From positions 7,564,001 to 7,628,000 of the forward strand of contig OZ176051.1 in NCBI GenBank assembly GCA_964247055.1: a DNA stretch of 64,000 nt, written 5' to 3'. Of the stretch, positions 49,109-62,397 are shown piece by piece. Origin of the DNA: Paragordius varius (lineage: Eukaryota; Nematomorpha). The notes under the pieces were generated by a model. It had not been told where the DNA came from. It saw only the letters and a program-made list of their open reading frames with translations, and did no database searches. A program made the position numbers and the translations under genes. The first letter of the stretch is position 1, and every line of letters starts with the position of its first letter.

Positions 49109-49839
49109 TATATATATATTTATATATTTATTAAAACTTCCAGCTATCATCTAAAACTGGGAAATCTTTGTTAATTAAATAAAAACATGATCTTTTATTA
49201 TAGGATATTGGGAAATATTGTAATATTGGATTTAAATAAAATAGGTTTAATTAAATGTACCAATTTCTGCCAAAAAAAGTATGGTGGAATATTTCTAAAA
49301 TCTGTTGCAACAATGTATAAAATAATCCTAATTCTTCCATAAATTATTGATTTTGTTAACTACTATTCCTTCCTCCATATGGTATATTATTCGTTTACAT
49401 ACAAGTAAATAAAATAACATTAAATATATATAAATCCTTCTTTTGAACCCGTAATATTAAATATTTTGCCATCATTCGAATGTATCCTGTACATAATAAA
49501 AACGGAGTTTAATTGGTTTTTTGTCAGAATACCATAAATCAATATTGCAATAATAAATGTATGTATCTCATTTTCATAAAATATAAGTTATTGTAATTAT
49601 AGTTAATAACACGAATTTTAAGTATTTTTTATGTTTACACTAATATATAATTGGGATTATATAAAAAAACACAGATCCTTTTTTAATGTCATAGCCTACA
49701 TCATATCATTTTATTTTTACTTATGTATTGATCCAAATCGTAATTGCACTATAGTATTTTTCTAATGAACTTTTTGGTTTATATATTTATCTAAACTACG
49801 AGAAAGTATTTGTTTTAACTCATTCCTTTGCTGTTGCTA

Positions 49840-51195
49840 ATGGATAAGGGGTTGCGTTTGACCCTGCTTGTCTCTCTACGTGAAGTCAATAAAACGAAAC
49901 AAACAAGTTCCATAGTACCGAACAAAAAAACTTCCATATCTTCGAATTCCAATGTTACAAATTCATCTCATGACAATGCTCGCTTTTTAGATAATTCTAG
50001 TGCAAAATCTCAATCGAATGACAAAAGTCACATGGCATACCTGACTGATAAATTAAATCGCGAAGAGGTGTATGATAAACATCACACAGGCCTTGGTCAT
50101 CTTGCTGATGTTAAATTAGCTCAAGCCCAGGCACAACAAAGGAATGAAATAATTAAATTTGTGACAAATGATTCCATCAAAAACAATACGGTTAATGCTC
50201 CTTTCCAAGAACTCTTACCCGTCTTTTTTAAACATGATGGAAGTAGATTCTGCAATTCAGCTACCATCAAAATTAGGGCCAATAGTTTGTATGAAATGTT
50301 CTTTTTCCTAAAATCGGACCAATTCAAAATTAAGTAGGATTCTATTATTTATTTTTCTATTAATATTATAATGATTGTTAAGTCGGTGAGCTATGATTAA
50401 CTTTCAGGTGTCGTCTCATTAATTCATAAGTTGTGCGCTTCTCTTTAATATTTTCCGTTTTTTATAAATTTTAGGACTTTTCTTTATGGATTCAAAATAT
50501 TTTTCGGACTTATGTAAAGTTGACCATTTTAATATTCTACCTACCATCGCAAATTTCTAATAAATAATTAAAAATTGTTGATCAAGATATATTTTGTAGG
50601 TTATCAAATCGTCCGCTAATAAATAACATGCTTATATTTTTGCTTTCAAAGTTTAATAAACAACAATATCATTCATTTAACTTGAAAATTATAGTTAAGT
50701 TTTTTTAAAGGATATTTAAAAAATTACATGTATTTATTCATTTCCTATTCATTTAGGAGCATAAAACTTGACATGGTGTGTGCAATGTTTTATCAAGCCG
50801 ATCCATATAAAAGATCCAATTTACAGTTTATGGGCATTAATGAAAAGCTCAGTGAAAGTTTTCCAGTTTATTGGTGCAGTTTGAACACGGAAGGATTTGA
50901 AGCCACCAAAAGTGGTGGACGTATGGTTTATCCCGTAGAAATTGAGGTGCGCTTTAAATTTTAAATTTTTTTAAAACTTATCTATAACTTTGTTGATATT
51001 GATTTTTTGTTAATTTGTTAATAATTTAAGATTGAAGACATGGGGATTCTGTCTATCAATATGCAGTTTAAAATATACCAAGAACAAAGTAAACAGCATT
51101 TGAATTGGGGAGATGTTTTACATTACATTGATTATACCTGTCGATATGATTCTAGTCAAAGATCATTTGTGGTTATTTCGGAAAATATCCATTAA
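49840..51195 (+). CDS. CNRIP1: CNRIP1, cannabinoid-receptor-interacting protein 1, with large insertion
   Basis: Three exons join in phase: 49840-50333, 50757-50946 and 51031-51195. They give 282 aa (human 164). The start is ATG at 49840; the upstream TTG codons are not starts. LRLTLLVSLR matches the first strand of human CNRIP1, and VFFKHDGSRF, SATIKIRANSLYEM, NTEGFEATKSGGRMVYPVEI, DMGILSINMQFKIY and HLNWGDVLHYIDYTCRYD match the rest of this beta-sandwich. Between them lies an insertion of about 95 residues, polar and Asn/Ser-rich, then ending in a helix (LADVKLAQAQAQQRN). In vertebrates the protein binds the CB1 receptor tail. Its ancient role is unclear and no receptor is visible here. The insertion falls in the first inter-strand loop, so the fold may be kept. 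Confidence 0.87.
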
Positions 51196-52297
51196 AATGT
51201 GAATTAACAACCTATTTCAAATTTAAAATTTTTTTGTACTTATGAAAATATTCATTTAATGAGGATCTCTTATAAATATTGTGATTTTTTTGATTTAAAT
51301 AAATTATTAAGTTTTATATTAAAAATTCATATTCGTCATGTAATGTCCGACGCTGCAAGATTGGGTCTCTAACATAAAAAATTCATTTTAAAATCATAAA
51401 AAACTACAGATTTTGTGCCTCGCTAAACAATTTATATGGTAAAATTTAGAATTTATTACACGACATCGATATTTTAAGAAAGCCTTAGCACAAACTATCT
51501 TATTTATAGGATTATTTAATTATTATATTGTGGATATTTCACAATTGCTATAGGATTTATTGTAGAGAACAGCTTTTTATTATTGATTAAATGATTTAGT
51601 ATTAAACAACATTTTAGAGAATTTAGGTGCATTCGCCGTCATAAATAACCTTTGTTAGGCTCTACACAAACACGAATGAAATATGATTGACCATTAAATA
51701 TTATTAATAGGTTAACGGATTGTACATTTTTATAAAATGATTATCATTTTTTGAGAATAATTAGATTCGGGAAATATTTGGCATTCTAAAAAAACAATTT
51801 CAAATGTTTTAATTATTTTGTGTCAGGCGATTGAAAAAAATGTATTTTGCGGGAATGCGGCTAAAGGATTAATTCAAACAAAGTTTAAAATGAGTCGTCA
51901 TAATTATTTAGATAGGTATAAAGCAAAAATCACATTAATAGGCATATCATTTATATGGAATTAAAAATTAGTTCAATACTTATTATACTGCCATATCTCA
52001 TAATACTTGCGGGTAAAATTAAATCTATACCAAAAAATTTTCGAATAAATAGGGGCTCTAAATTTTAGCCAAGAAGTTTATTCATTATATAAAATAATTG
52101 CTATAATTTGACTGGTAGAAATCTCAAATAAAATGCTTTATTCACAGTAATTTCATTAAATAATGTAAATAATTAAATAAATAAATTTATTAACTACTAT
52201 AGTACACTTATTTAACATTTTGAGAATATATGGCTTTTTGGAAAAACCCTGAGCTAATATAATGGACTATGATGTGTATAATTATATAAATTATAAA
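51196..52297. other. intergenic, no gene seen
   Basis: AT-rich DNA between CNRIP1 and the converging membrane-protein gene. No element ends recognised. Confidence 0.6.
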
Positions 52298-55200
52298 TTA
52301 AACATAAAGTATGCGATTGGAATGTTCATTATTGTTTAGCTTTAATATATGTGGAAGAGAGGATATATTATCATTAATGTTATGATTTGAACCGGAATCA
52401 TTAGGGTTACGGTCAGCATTTCTTTGAGGTAAATTTACTGATTTTATGGAATTAGTTGTATTGGCAACCGGGATATCATAATTAAACATATTGTCATTAG
52501 GGATTTTTGGGGTTTGTATTTCATCACTCCTATTTTCATTGATACCATTATGATAATTGGGATTTTCCAAAAAAGTTACAATATTTTGCTCAGGTTGTTT
52601 TATACTTTCAGTATATGATTTTGCGATTTGATTTTCACCCCCATTATGGATAACGGAGGATCTGTTAGGAACTATTTGTAATCGATCTTTAGTTAAATCT
52701 ACCATAAAAGTGTCCAAATTTTCAGGTCGGCCTTTATAGTTATTTAGAGTGGGTATTTTGCTTAATGCTCTTTGTTCTTTTTTATTTTTTAATTTCAGTG
52801 ATCGGAGGTAGGCAGTGGGTGCTGTTTGCCTTCGTTTATTTATGTTAGTTGCTTCATTTATAGGGTTAGACCCAATTAACCATGGATGATTGCCTTGATT
52901 AAGCCATTCGGTGAACACTTTTTTAAGTTTCATAACCGGGCTATTAGGAGCACTCCTTGATAATGCGTTTTGTTTTAATATCATGGTTTATAAATTTTTG
53001 GTAGCCATTTCCTTTGCGTTTGCAATCGTTTTTCGATCACTATCATACACGCGCAATTTTCCAGATGGAAACGTTACAATTTGAACGGGGGAGATTTGAT
53101 CCGTTACGCCTGACTTGGATTTCCCTATGTCCATGTGAAAACCTTTGTGTATAACAGGGTAGGGTACTTTTACTGTTTGAGTCGTACATTGTTCATCATC
53201 AACATCTACCATGGAATCTCCATCCATAAACATATCATATTTTTGTGTATTTATAAGTTCGGATTTATCAGAGATATGGCTGCGTGGCTGTTTTTTATGG
53301 AAAGAGCCAAGCCCTAAAAATTTCCCTGAAAACAAACGGGGCGGTGGGGGAGGTGCTTGAAAAACGCTAATATCTTTCTGTGGAATAATTGTTCCTTTAT
53401 CAAGTACTACGTTACCATTAGAATCAGTTATGTACGGTCTAGGTATAATATTATTTATAATGATTCTGTCGCGCATTGTGGCATCATATTTCTCATACCT
53501 TTTCCCTCCTGGCTTTTCAACAATCGTTTGGGATGTTTTTTTGTCCTTTTTGCTGGAAACGACTTTTTTCTTACTGCTAAATCCGCATTTACAACCAAAT
53601 TTATCTAAACAATTTGTAGCTTTGAGGAGATAACCAGTCCCTAAGAGAGCTGCTAATCCGACTGCCGCACCCGCAACATAAGCACCTGTATTCCGATTTT
53701 TCTTTCTTTTGACTGGATTTTGCTGTTTATCGGTGCTTGCTAAAGTGGCGTTTGGATAGGATGTTTGCATTCCAGGTGTGGACAATGTTCGATTTCTGAT
53801 TATAATCGTATTCTTATATGGTAATTCTTGTTGTACATAAATGGGTTTTGAGGTTCCATGTCGCTTATCACCTTTATCTAAAGTGTCTTTGACATGTTCC
53901 TTCAGGTCATCGGGATCAGGTGAGATATCACCACGTAATTTCTTTAATTTATATTTGATGATTGTATTATCATTTATATTTTGTCGTTTAGATCGGACAA
54001 CTTTATTAGTTTTTAGGGCATTCTCGTCACTTTTATTTGTTATCGCATCAACATCTAGTTTGTTCACAGTATCATGTTTAATCATGAAAAACTGTAAACA
54101 GATAAAGGATGACATTTTGTTATCGTTAGCAGATGGAACACTAGCATAAATATCAAATTTGTGGGTAATGCATGGTACCATTATTTCATTTGATATCACA
54201 GTACCTGCCTTTTGAGCATCTTTCTGGGCCAAAGGACACCGAATACGTATCCGGTTTTGTTGAAACACACCATAAAGTTCTGTTAAGTTTGGTTTTTCGC
54301 CTAAAATAAGTGAAAGTTTACGGACCGATTGATTACCCTGATCCCATGCTATTTCCGGGTTAGGTGGTTTATAAAGTTCAGAAGTTTTATACCATTGAGT
54401 GCTAATGATTTTCTTTAAATATCTCTGATTAATCTCGGAATTGAATTTAGCGTGCAAATTCAGTCTTATATCGTGATCTAAACAAGTCAATCGCATTATT
54501 TTATTTTGTCGTGAGTTTGGAGTTTGTGATGAAATATTGGTTACTTGAGGATTAGATATTGTAAAATGTTTACCAGATATCAATAGAGAATGGGTTGTTA
54601 TCATTTTCTTATTTTTTGTTTTATTAGATTGTTGGGTGTAATTTTCTCTGATTACATATGTATGAGATGGCAAATTAACTATTTTAATGGGGACAGGTGT
54701 GAATTTCGATCCATGGTCTTGAGCTGTTTCTAACGATTAAATAGTAAATTTGATAAAATAAATTATAAACTTATTTAATTTTGATATATAAAAGCGTCAA
54801 AAAAAATTTATTAACAAAAATTTAGAGTGTTGGCGTTTGTTTATACTTTATGCGTATAGTCAAACCCGAACTCCACAATTTTTCAATCTTCGGTGTCAGT
54901 CGTGGACCGGCGGGAGTTTTTAATACCCATGGTCCTTAACTCAAATTTATAACTTACTCTTTGAAAATTAGAAAAAAGGGGACTTTAGAATATATATGTT
55001 ACAAAAATGTATTAAATAGAAGAGGAATTTAAATTTAAAGCTTTGATTAAAATAAAAGCATAAAGCACAGAAAATATTTGAAATAAGGTTTTGCATAAGG
55101 GAAATCTATTAGTTTCCAACTATATACCATTTACACATAAAATTCACCATTTACCACAAATTGACCCTTGAACCTTCAAATTCACCCTAAAAATATTATG

Positions 55201-57739
55201 TGTTTTTAAGCTAATCCGACTACTTATTGTTGATATAAATCATTTTTTCTGTATTATGTAAATTTTAAATAAAGTTTTATTATTATAAAAATCAAAATAT
55301 ATAGGTAATTTTTGATTTCCCAAAACATACTTAATTTTTAGGATACTTGAAATGTTCAAGGGTTAATTTGAAATGTTTTAGGGTGATTTGAGCGTAAATA
55401 TATGTATGAGGTAACACTTACTTTGCTAAATGTCCATATGTTTATGTACGAAAATCGGTTAATTTTAAAATGGTACCTAACTTATCGAACTTTTACTTAC
55501 CTGCTGATATTTCGAATTATTGTAATAGAGTCGAAGACACTAATTCCGATATTGGTAAATTAAAAATAGGAGGAGCTTACTTCCAAACAAACATATGCAC
55601 CTTAATAATATTATAGAATAGTTAATATGCTTTAGGGAAAAATTATATGTTTTACATTTTTATATTTATAACGTTATCAAAATGTTAGTATCTCTCAGAG
55701 AGGTTTTTTAACACTTCATTAACTTTTCACTTTTTTGTCCTAGTTTACATTTTGAGGTAGTTTTATTATATCCAGAGTTCAACATTTTCTAAATAATCTA
55801 CAGTTTTAAAAGTTATTTTATATCAAATTGTCATGTATTAAATAAAAAAAACTTATATTTTTTACAACTTTGTGTCTATAGAGCCTAAAATTGGGACCTC
55901 CAACATAATCGGAACAAACAGCTGATATTAAAATAATATTAAGTTCATGGTAAAATGTAATTTGAAGCTTTTTAAATTAATTATTTACATTTTCCAACCA
56001 TAATATACATTTATTTGCCTGTTGCTTTCGCGATATCAAAATTTGTGGAAGAAAATGGCGACAAAAAAGTTTGATGAGGATTTTTTTACATTTTTAATTA
56101 AAAAAATTTTTTGTATAATGTGGTCAAAAGACAAAAAAGCATATATTTAAATTCGGCTTAATACCTTAATTTAGATATTCAAATGATTCTGGGATATTTA
56201 ACTACCCCAAAAGGTAATGAAGTGTTAATAAACATGCATTGGCATTTAACAAAGCGAAGTGTTAAAGTCGTATAAAAATTTGATAAATGGAAAATATATG
56301 GAGAGGGGTGAAGTGAAACCAAAACCTAAATCAAAAATAACGCTTCAGATCTGTGGAAATAACTGAAATAAGAATGATTATATTCATATTTTTTCATCTT
56401 TAAATTAGGTGTATATTATGAGTGAGGTTAAATTAATGTTAGATAGAATTATAAAAATGGAAAATGCTGGCTTTGTGATCTGGTACAGGAAAACCGGTAG
56501 ACCCAATCAAATCCAAACTTCGAAAAAATATAATCATTTATGAATGCCCCGACAATAGCTTCGCCCTTTTTTTGAAATAGGCCCCCAGTTCGGGCCTACC
56601 CCGTATGAAAAACGGGTTTTTTTTGAAAACAGAAGTCCACAAAAATCGTGTCTTTGAGACAATTTTCCGGAGAACGTGTTGGACCATTCATTTTCAAATA
56701 TAATTTTTGTTTACTTATTTTCGATTGCGCTGAACATAGTCGAGCCACTTTTTTGATTTAGGCCCTCTTTTTACCCGCTCCCCCCGTAAAATGCCACCTT
56801 TTTCAAAAAACAAAGTCCACAAAAATAATTTTTTAAATCGATTTTTCGCCCTAGGTATGAGACCGTAAAAATTCGAGAAAGAAAGATTTTTCGTATTGTC
56901 TGTTAAAAGGCAAAAATTTTAGTTAAGCGTTTCTTTGATGAAAGCTGCTGAGTAAGAAATGTCTATCATATGTATTGGTTGTTAAAAATTATATGTATAA
57001 TAAACATTTTACCCGCTACCCCCGTAAAATACCATTTTTTTCAAAAAAAAACAAAGTCCACAAAAATAATTTTTTGATTGTATTTTTCCCCCAAGTAAAC
57101 AATATATTATTATGAATGCACCGTTTTAAAATTCCTATAAATTCATTTTTAAAGAATGTTTCGAAATAATCCACATATGTGGATCATTTTATTGTCCCTT
57201 ATTTCAAATAGCCCCCCCCCCCCCCCCCCCCCAGAAGTCCGAAGGACTTCCTCGTGCTGCGTAGCAGCACGAGATTTACGCTAGTTACAAATAATATCAA
57301 GTAATATTTAACAATAAAATTTCTTTAAACTTCATGAAGAAACAACTATAATTGAATTGGTTACAGCCATAAAATTTATAAATCCATTTCTTAAAAAACA
57401 TATATATTGTGGTAATATTGTAGCGCGACTGCGCTACACGCTACTCCAGATATATAAGTAGAATGATAGCATGGTCGCCTTTTGATAAAGAGATCAATTA
57501 TAAAAAAACTAATTTTATTATCAAATTTTACCGTTAGCTAATTGGCGGACCTCGATATTATTAAGTAAGTTTCAAAATTGATTAAAAATAATCTTACCCC
57601 CAAAAACGATTGGTGAAGGAGGAAATGGAATGTTTAGGTATTGTGAATAATGAATAATATCTTCAATGATCACAGATATGATTGCTAACACAATCAACGG
57701 TTTGATAAAATAATTAATAGATACGGTTGTAAAAGACAT
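52298..57739 (-). CDS. large predicted type I membrane protein, unrecognised; one in-frame stop inside a longer open frame
   Basis: Exon 1 is 57598-57739 (signal-peptide-like KPLIVLAIISVIIEDII). It joins in phase to a long exon beginning at 54729. The product to the first TAA (52988-52990) is 627 aa. The exterior part has four cysteines, in LTCLDHD, IRCPLAQ, VPCITHK and FICLQFF. A basic RSKR at about 293-296 could be a furin site. A membrane segment YVAGAAVGLAALLGTGYLL lies at about 397-416, followed by a Cys/Lys-rich juxtamembrane stretch and a proline run (APPPPPR). After TAA, the same frame continues without another stop for 228 codons from an ATG 3 nt later (52984) to 52298. I do not recognise the family. 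The second frame may be a separate ORF, read-through, or be joined by splicing. The 2.87-kb intron contains MITE copy E and a Helitron-like copy. Confidence 0.6.
55134..55406. mobile_element. palindromic MITE, copy E (old)
   Basis: The left end, ATACCATTTACACATAAAAT, then TTCACC units, and an eroded right end (GGGTGATTTGAGCGTAAATA) identify it. It lies in the first intron of the membrane-protein gene and is the most diverged copy. Confidence 0.6.
55870..56230 (+). repeat. dispersed repeat, related to 10984-11340
   Basis: It carries the same ordered landmarks as the 11-kb copy, including TTTGCCTGTTGCTTTCGCGA and GGCGACAAAAAAGT. Its termini are not clear. Confidence 0.5.
56459..57284 (+). mobile_element. 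Helitron-like element, copy 2
   Basis: It starts aligning with copy 1 at GGAAAATGCTGGCTTTGTGA but lacks about 0.5 kb of its middle. The 3' end is intact-looking: 21 C, then GAAGTCC-GAA-GGACTTC (57234-57250), then a perfect 10-bp stem CTCGTGCTGC-GTA-GCAGCACGAG (57251-57273), ATTTACG and CTAG followed by T. Both stems have three-base loops. Inserted in an intron of the membrane-protein gene. No coding capacity. Confidence 0.72.
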
Positions 57740-60407
57740 TTTTTGGGTTTTAAGTTATATTTAAATCCAATTTTTTAGAAATATAATATATTGGGGAGGA
57801 TTAAACATAGGTTTTTTTTTCGATAGAGAATTATTATTGGATGCATATTTTAATCTGTGTGGACAGTTGATTATGTCGGAAAAAATTTGTGATATATAAA
57901 TGTCATCAACGAAAAATTTTAGTTAATTATATATTATCGTGCGTGTTTATTGATTAAAAAGCGATTTGTTTATATAAAAAAAGGTGACGAAAAAGGCAAA
58001 AAAGGGTAAATATTTTGCGATCGAAATTAAAATTTTTAATTTTATTCTAAAAATATTCATATATATGTAAATAACATGGAAAACCCGATTTTTCACAACT
58101 AAAAATAATACAATTTAACACATTTATTTAAAACAATAGTTGTGTATAAAATATGAAAATTAATGCCTTAATTAATTAATTTTTTTTATAATTTATGTAC
58201 ATATCTCGTTGACAATAATATTAAATAATAATTGTTTGATGGTAGGATAAACCCATGTTGTGATAATGTTTTTTTCCCAGGTATTTGAATTGTGGATCTT
58301 GATTTTTTTACATAATTTTTGATAATATTTATCCTATGTTACGCGGAAGAATAAAAGAAGGCATTTATTAATATAAAATAATTTGATAAAACTCCATTAA
58401 TTATTTAACATTTTTGTTTAAGCTAAAATATTATTATCTGGTAATTTTATATTTTAAAAGCATTTTTAAAAACATTATTATAATAATATATGTTCTCAAA
58501 AAACCGTTATCATTTCAAAAGATTCATATATACATATTGATATTACAACATCCGCCTTATGTCAATAGACAGTTCATAAATATAACTTTATATTGTTTAA
58601 TCCATTTGAAAAGGTGGAATAGGGATACATTAGGTTATCAATAAACACCTTATTGTTATATAAAATTAGTTAAAATGGAGATTGTTATCTTAAAACAATA
58701 TTATTTATTTTTGTAAAAAGTTAATTAATTACGCCCACTTCTTGATTAATTTACTTATTACTAAGTCCATTCCCTTTTAAATTACAAAAAAAAAGTTAAT
58801 TGGTTTTTGATTAAATTGTAATGATTGGAAAAACGAGGATTATAAATAAAAGTGATATAACTTTACAAATATATAACAATTCAGTTTTCTTTCAGCTAAA
58901 AATGATGATAACCTTAGATAATAAACAACACGGTTATAACTATAAAACAATAATTTTTCATGTACACACTATTTCCGCTAAACTCTAACAATACTCAAAA
59001 TTTATAGAGTCATTACGCCTTTTTCTGTTTCAATGATCTTTGCACGTTTTAATTAATACAACATATAAATTTTATGGGCAAGGTTAACTTATTATTGTGC
59101 AATAAAAAAATATACATAACCTAATATTTCATTCATACTATAAATATTTTTGTACATATTAAAGGTCAAAATTTATTATTCGGTTATAACTGTAAAAACC
59201 GGAAATTTAATTAAATAAAAATTTTTTTTGCAATACTATAAGGTTAATGAATAAATAAATAAATATTTGTTGAGTGATAATAAAATTGGATGTGTGACAA
59301 TTTTTTGATCATTAGACTTTGGTGGTGTCATTTAAAGCACATATACAAATATATGTATATATGGGTAGAATGAATAAGCTATATGTTGGTTATTTATATA
59401 TAAATTATAATTATTTTAAGCCATTAATTTATGACATTTTATAATATAATTTATATAACTTCAAGGCAAACGAATGCCGCAGGGTAAATTTAATCTCAAT
59501 CATATATTTTGGTATAAAATTTAGCAAATACATAATTGAAGACCTAAATTTTTGAAAATACTGTGGTATTAAAGAGTTTACATAATTTTAAATTATTATA
59601 ACAGTATTGATATCAAGTTAAAATATCGGTTACCACTATATATAAGTTTTGATGGTTTAATTTATTTCAAGTTTACTTTTCCGCATCCTTGGTTACATGA
59701 ATATATTAATTTAATTCTACATATAAATAAAAAGTAACAGTATTTCATATGATTAATGTCAGATAAATTTAACATAATTATAAATTCAACCTGACATTAA
59801 ATATGTAGAGACACTGAAGAAATTATTCAATTATATAACTAACCTCTTTTAGTGTGGAAAGACGGAGCCCGCTTAAATTTTTTTCGGTCTAAATGTGTAG
59901 AGCCCTACTTAGCTCATGAGCAATTTTATGTTGAGAATTTAAATATCTGACCCTTTAAACCACTTGAATTCTTAAGAAAATTAGAAGTTTGTTAGTGATG
60001 TAACCGTGTTTATAAGCCCCTAAGCATTTACCCTTAACATTACCTCAAATAATATTAATCTCCGTACTAGACCGGAATTCAGGAATTTTGTTCAAATTAA
60101 ATCATAAGGATTCCGATTTAATAAATATAATATTAATTTTAAAGATGGGAATTTTCTAGGAAATTCCAAAACTATGGAAACAACACATTTGGAAAATATT
60201 TAAACAATTAAGCATTTTCTATTTATTACATGCACAAAATTTTTTCTGCCGAATACGGTAATAACCAGTTCTATTTTTTTATAAATATCAAACAGATTCG
60301 GTTGATTTAAAATGTCGGCAAGAACTTAACTCTAAAAATGCGATTTTTTATATATACTAAATCGTAAATTGGCGGGTATAAAAAATATCCTGATGAAATC
60401 TAATATT

Positions 60408-60613
60408 CTGTAGGAAAATGTATAAGAATTATCATGTTGTTTTTAATTTGTATTTCATCATTTTTATTGATATCTTTTTCGATAGGAGGATTTAGTTTTA
60501 ACCTTTAACAAAATGTGCGCAAATTTTGCCATTTTTGGAAATAACTTTTTAAATCACGCGTAAGGGCTAAATCCAAAAGAACCATTGCTAATCCTGATAC
60601 ATTTTCCTATCAG
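60408..60613. mobile_element. short TIR element, TAGGAAAAT family
   Basis: CTGTAGGAAAATGTATAAGA at the left and ATACATTTTCCTATCAG at the right. About 206 bp, an internally deleted relative of the 950-bp copy at 11.5 kb. Confidence 0.7.
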
Positions 60614-61287
60614 AATATATTACCATTAACACTTCAAGCGTGTCCTTGAATACTTAAAGTTCGTCCTTTATACTTGTTTTTTTTAAACTATTATCAATCA
60701 AATCGTGTATCATTTATCTATTTTATCATTTTTAATCTATTTTGTTTATTTAACATAAACTTTAAATCAATATCAATTTTTAATAATTCAGAAACAGTTT
60801 AAAATTTTGTTTATATATTTTTAAGATTTTTACACTAATAAATATAAGTTTTGGTAATTACAATTTTTCATTAAAAACATTTGCAAATAATTTTATAAAT
60901 TTGGAAAAATTAGTTCAAATCAAAAAATTTGTTTTTCAAAAAATTTATTTATAATGAAATTATAATAAATAGATTAGGTGAAAAAATGATGAAATATCAA
61001 AATACATGCAAAAATTATGGCTACAAAAGTAAAAGTTTTAAGGAACAACTTCAAGTTTTCAAAGACCAATTCGAAAGGTCCAACTTGAAATGTTCAACAA
61101 CACTCTTGCAAATGGTTGATAGTTCATCGTATGTTTTTTAACATCCCTCCTAATTTCGGACGAAATGTATATTCTTTAAGCGCCGGCCATATTTTTGACC
61201 CAAAAATACGGCTAGCGAAGTTATTAGGCCCCATCTCTAAACAATAACATACTGTCAACAAAAAATAAGCTAATGAAATATATACAT

Positions 61288-62397
61288 TCGGCCAGGAAAA
61301 TGTATCAGGATTGTCATGATGTTTTTGGTTTCTGCCCTTACGTGTAATTTAAGAATTTACAATTTTTTGGTACGTGCGCCTATTTTGATAAACAAATTTT
61401 TTCGGCGAAGGTTAATTCTTCTTTCGGAAAAAATATCACAAAAATATATCCTTTATATATAAAAAGCAGATCGATATTTAAAATAGTTTTAAATTTTTAT
61501 TGTGGGCTCCAAAAGTCTCAAATTTTTGATTCTTCTTAAATGGGCTAATTTCTAAAATAAACGCAAAACTCCGAGATTGCACGAGAAACAATTCTAATAT
61601 ATATATTATATATATAATTTTCATATCAACTAAAAATATTTCAAAAATGCATCCATTTTCCAAAATTTTTAAATTTTCTTGAGGTGTACTTTATATTAGT
61701 TTTAGGTACTATGAAAACGGTATAAAAGAGCGTTAAGATATATAAAAACACCTTTCAATATAATTCGATGATATTTTATAACCTCAGAATTGTAGTTAAA
61801 ATATTCACTCGTCTTCAATTTTTTAATACATATTGTTTTTTAAAAAAACTCACCAATAATTAACGAAGGATCCTTTTAAAATTCTAATGCGATAGAAGTG
61901 TTCAACATCATCGATTTACATAGAAAAAGTGTTTTATAGTATGATTTTTTTTATACCGTTTCCATCATGCTCCAAAACAGTGTGATACGCTTTAAAAAAA
62001 TTTCTGCTAAAAATTAAATTTTTGAAAAAGTATGAGTTTTACATTTAGATATCGAATTTTAACATAATTAAAATTTATATCGCCTAATATCGGCATTTTT
62101 GGGTTTATTTTAACTTAACTTGCCTATTTTAGAAGAGCAAATTGACTCGGAGCCTACGTTTAATAATTATTTTAAAAATAATCTATTACTTTTTAATGTA
62201 ATTTGTGATCTATTTTAGTTATATTTTTTGGAATGAAGCAATTGGCTTTCACCAAAATATATATTTAAAAATTGTGCGCAAACTTTGCCATTTTCTCATA
62301 TGGAGAGATATCCACAAAAATCGAAAATTACTTTTAAATTATTTATAAGGACGATAAAGCACAATCATAATTAATACATTTTCCTATTTATCTATAT
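61288..62397. mobile_element. TIR element, TAGGAAAAT family, about 1.1 kb
   Basis: Left end GGAAAATGTATCAGGATTGT, then CATGATGTTTTTGGTTTCTG; right end TTATAAGGACGATAAAGCAC, then AATACATTTTCCTA. Its interior shares the GTGCGCAAACTTTGCCATTT motif with the other copies. No transposase frame. Confidence 0.65.

Noticed and set aside
53135-54149. Several plus-strand frames of 60-102 codons
   Set aside because: They lie opposite the long open frame of the membrane protein and show no start context or family resemblance.
60929-61141. 70-codon plus-strand frame
   Set aside because: Its end lies next to repeat DNA and it has no recognisable motif or splice signals.
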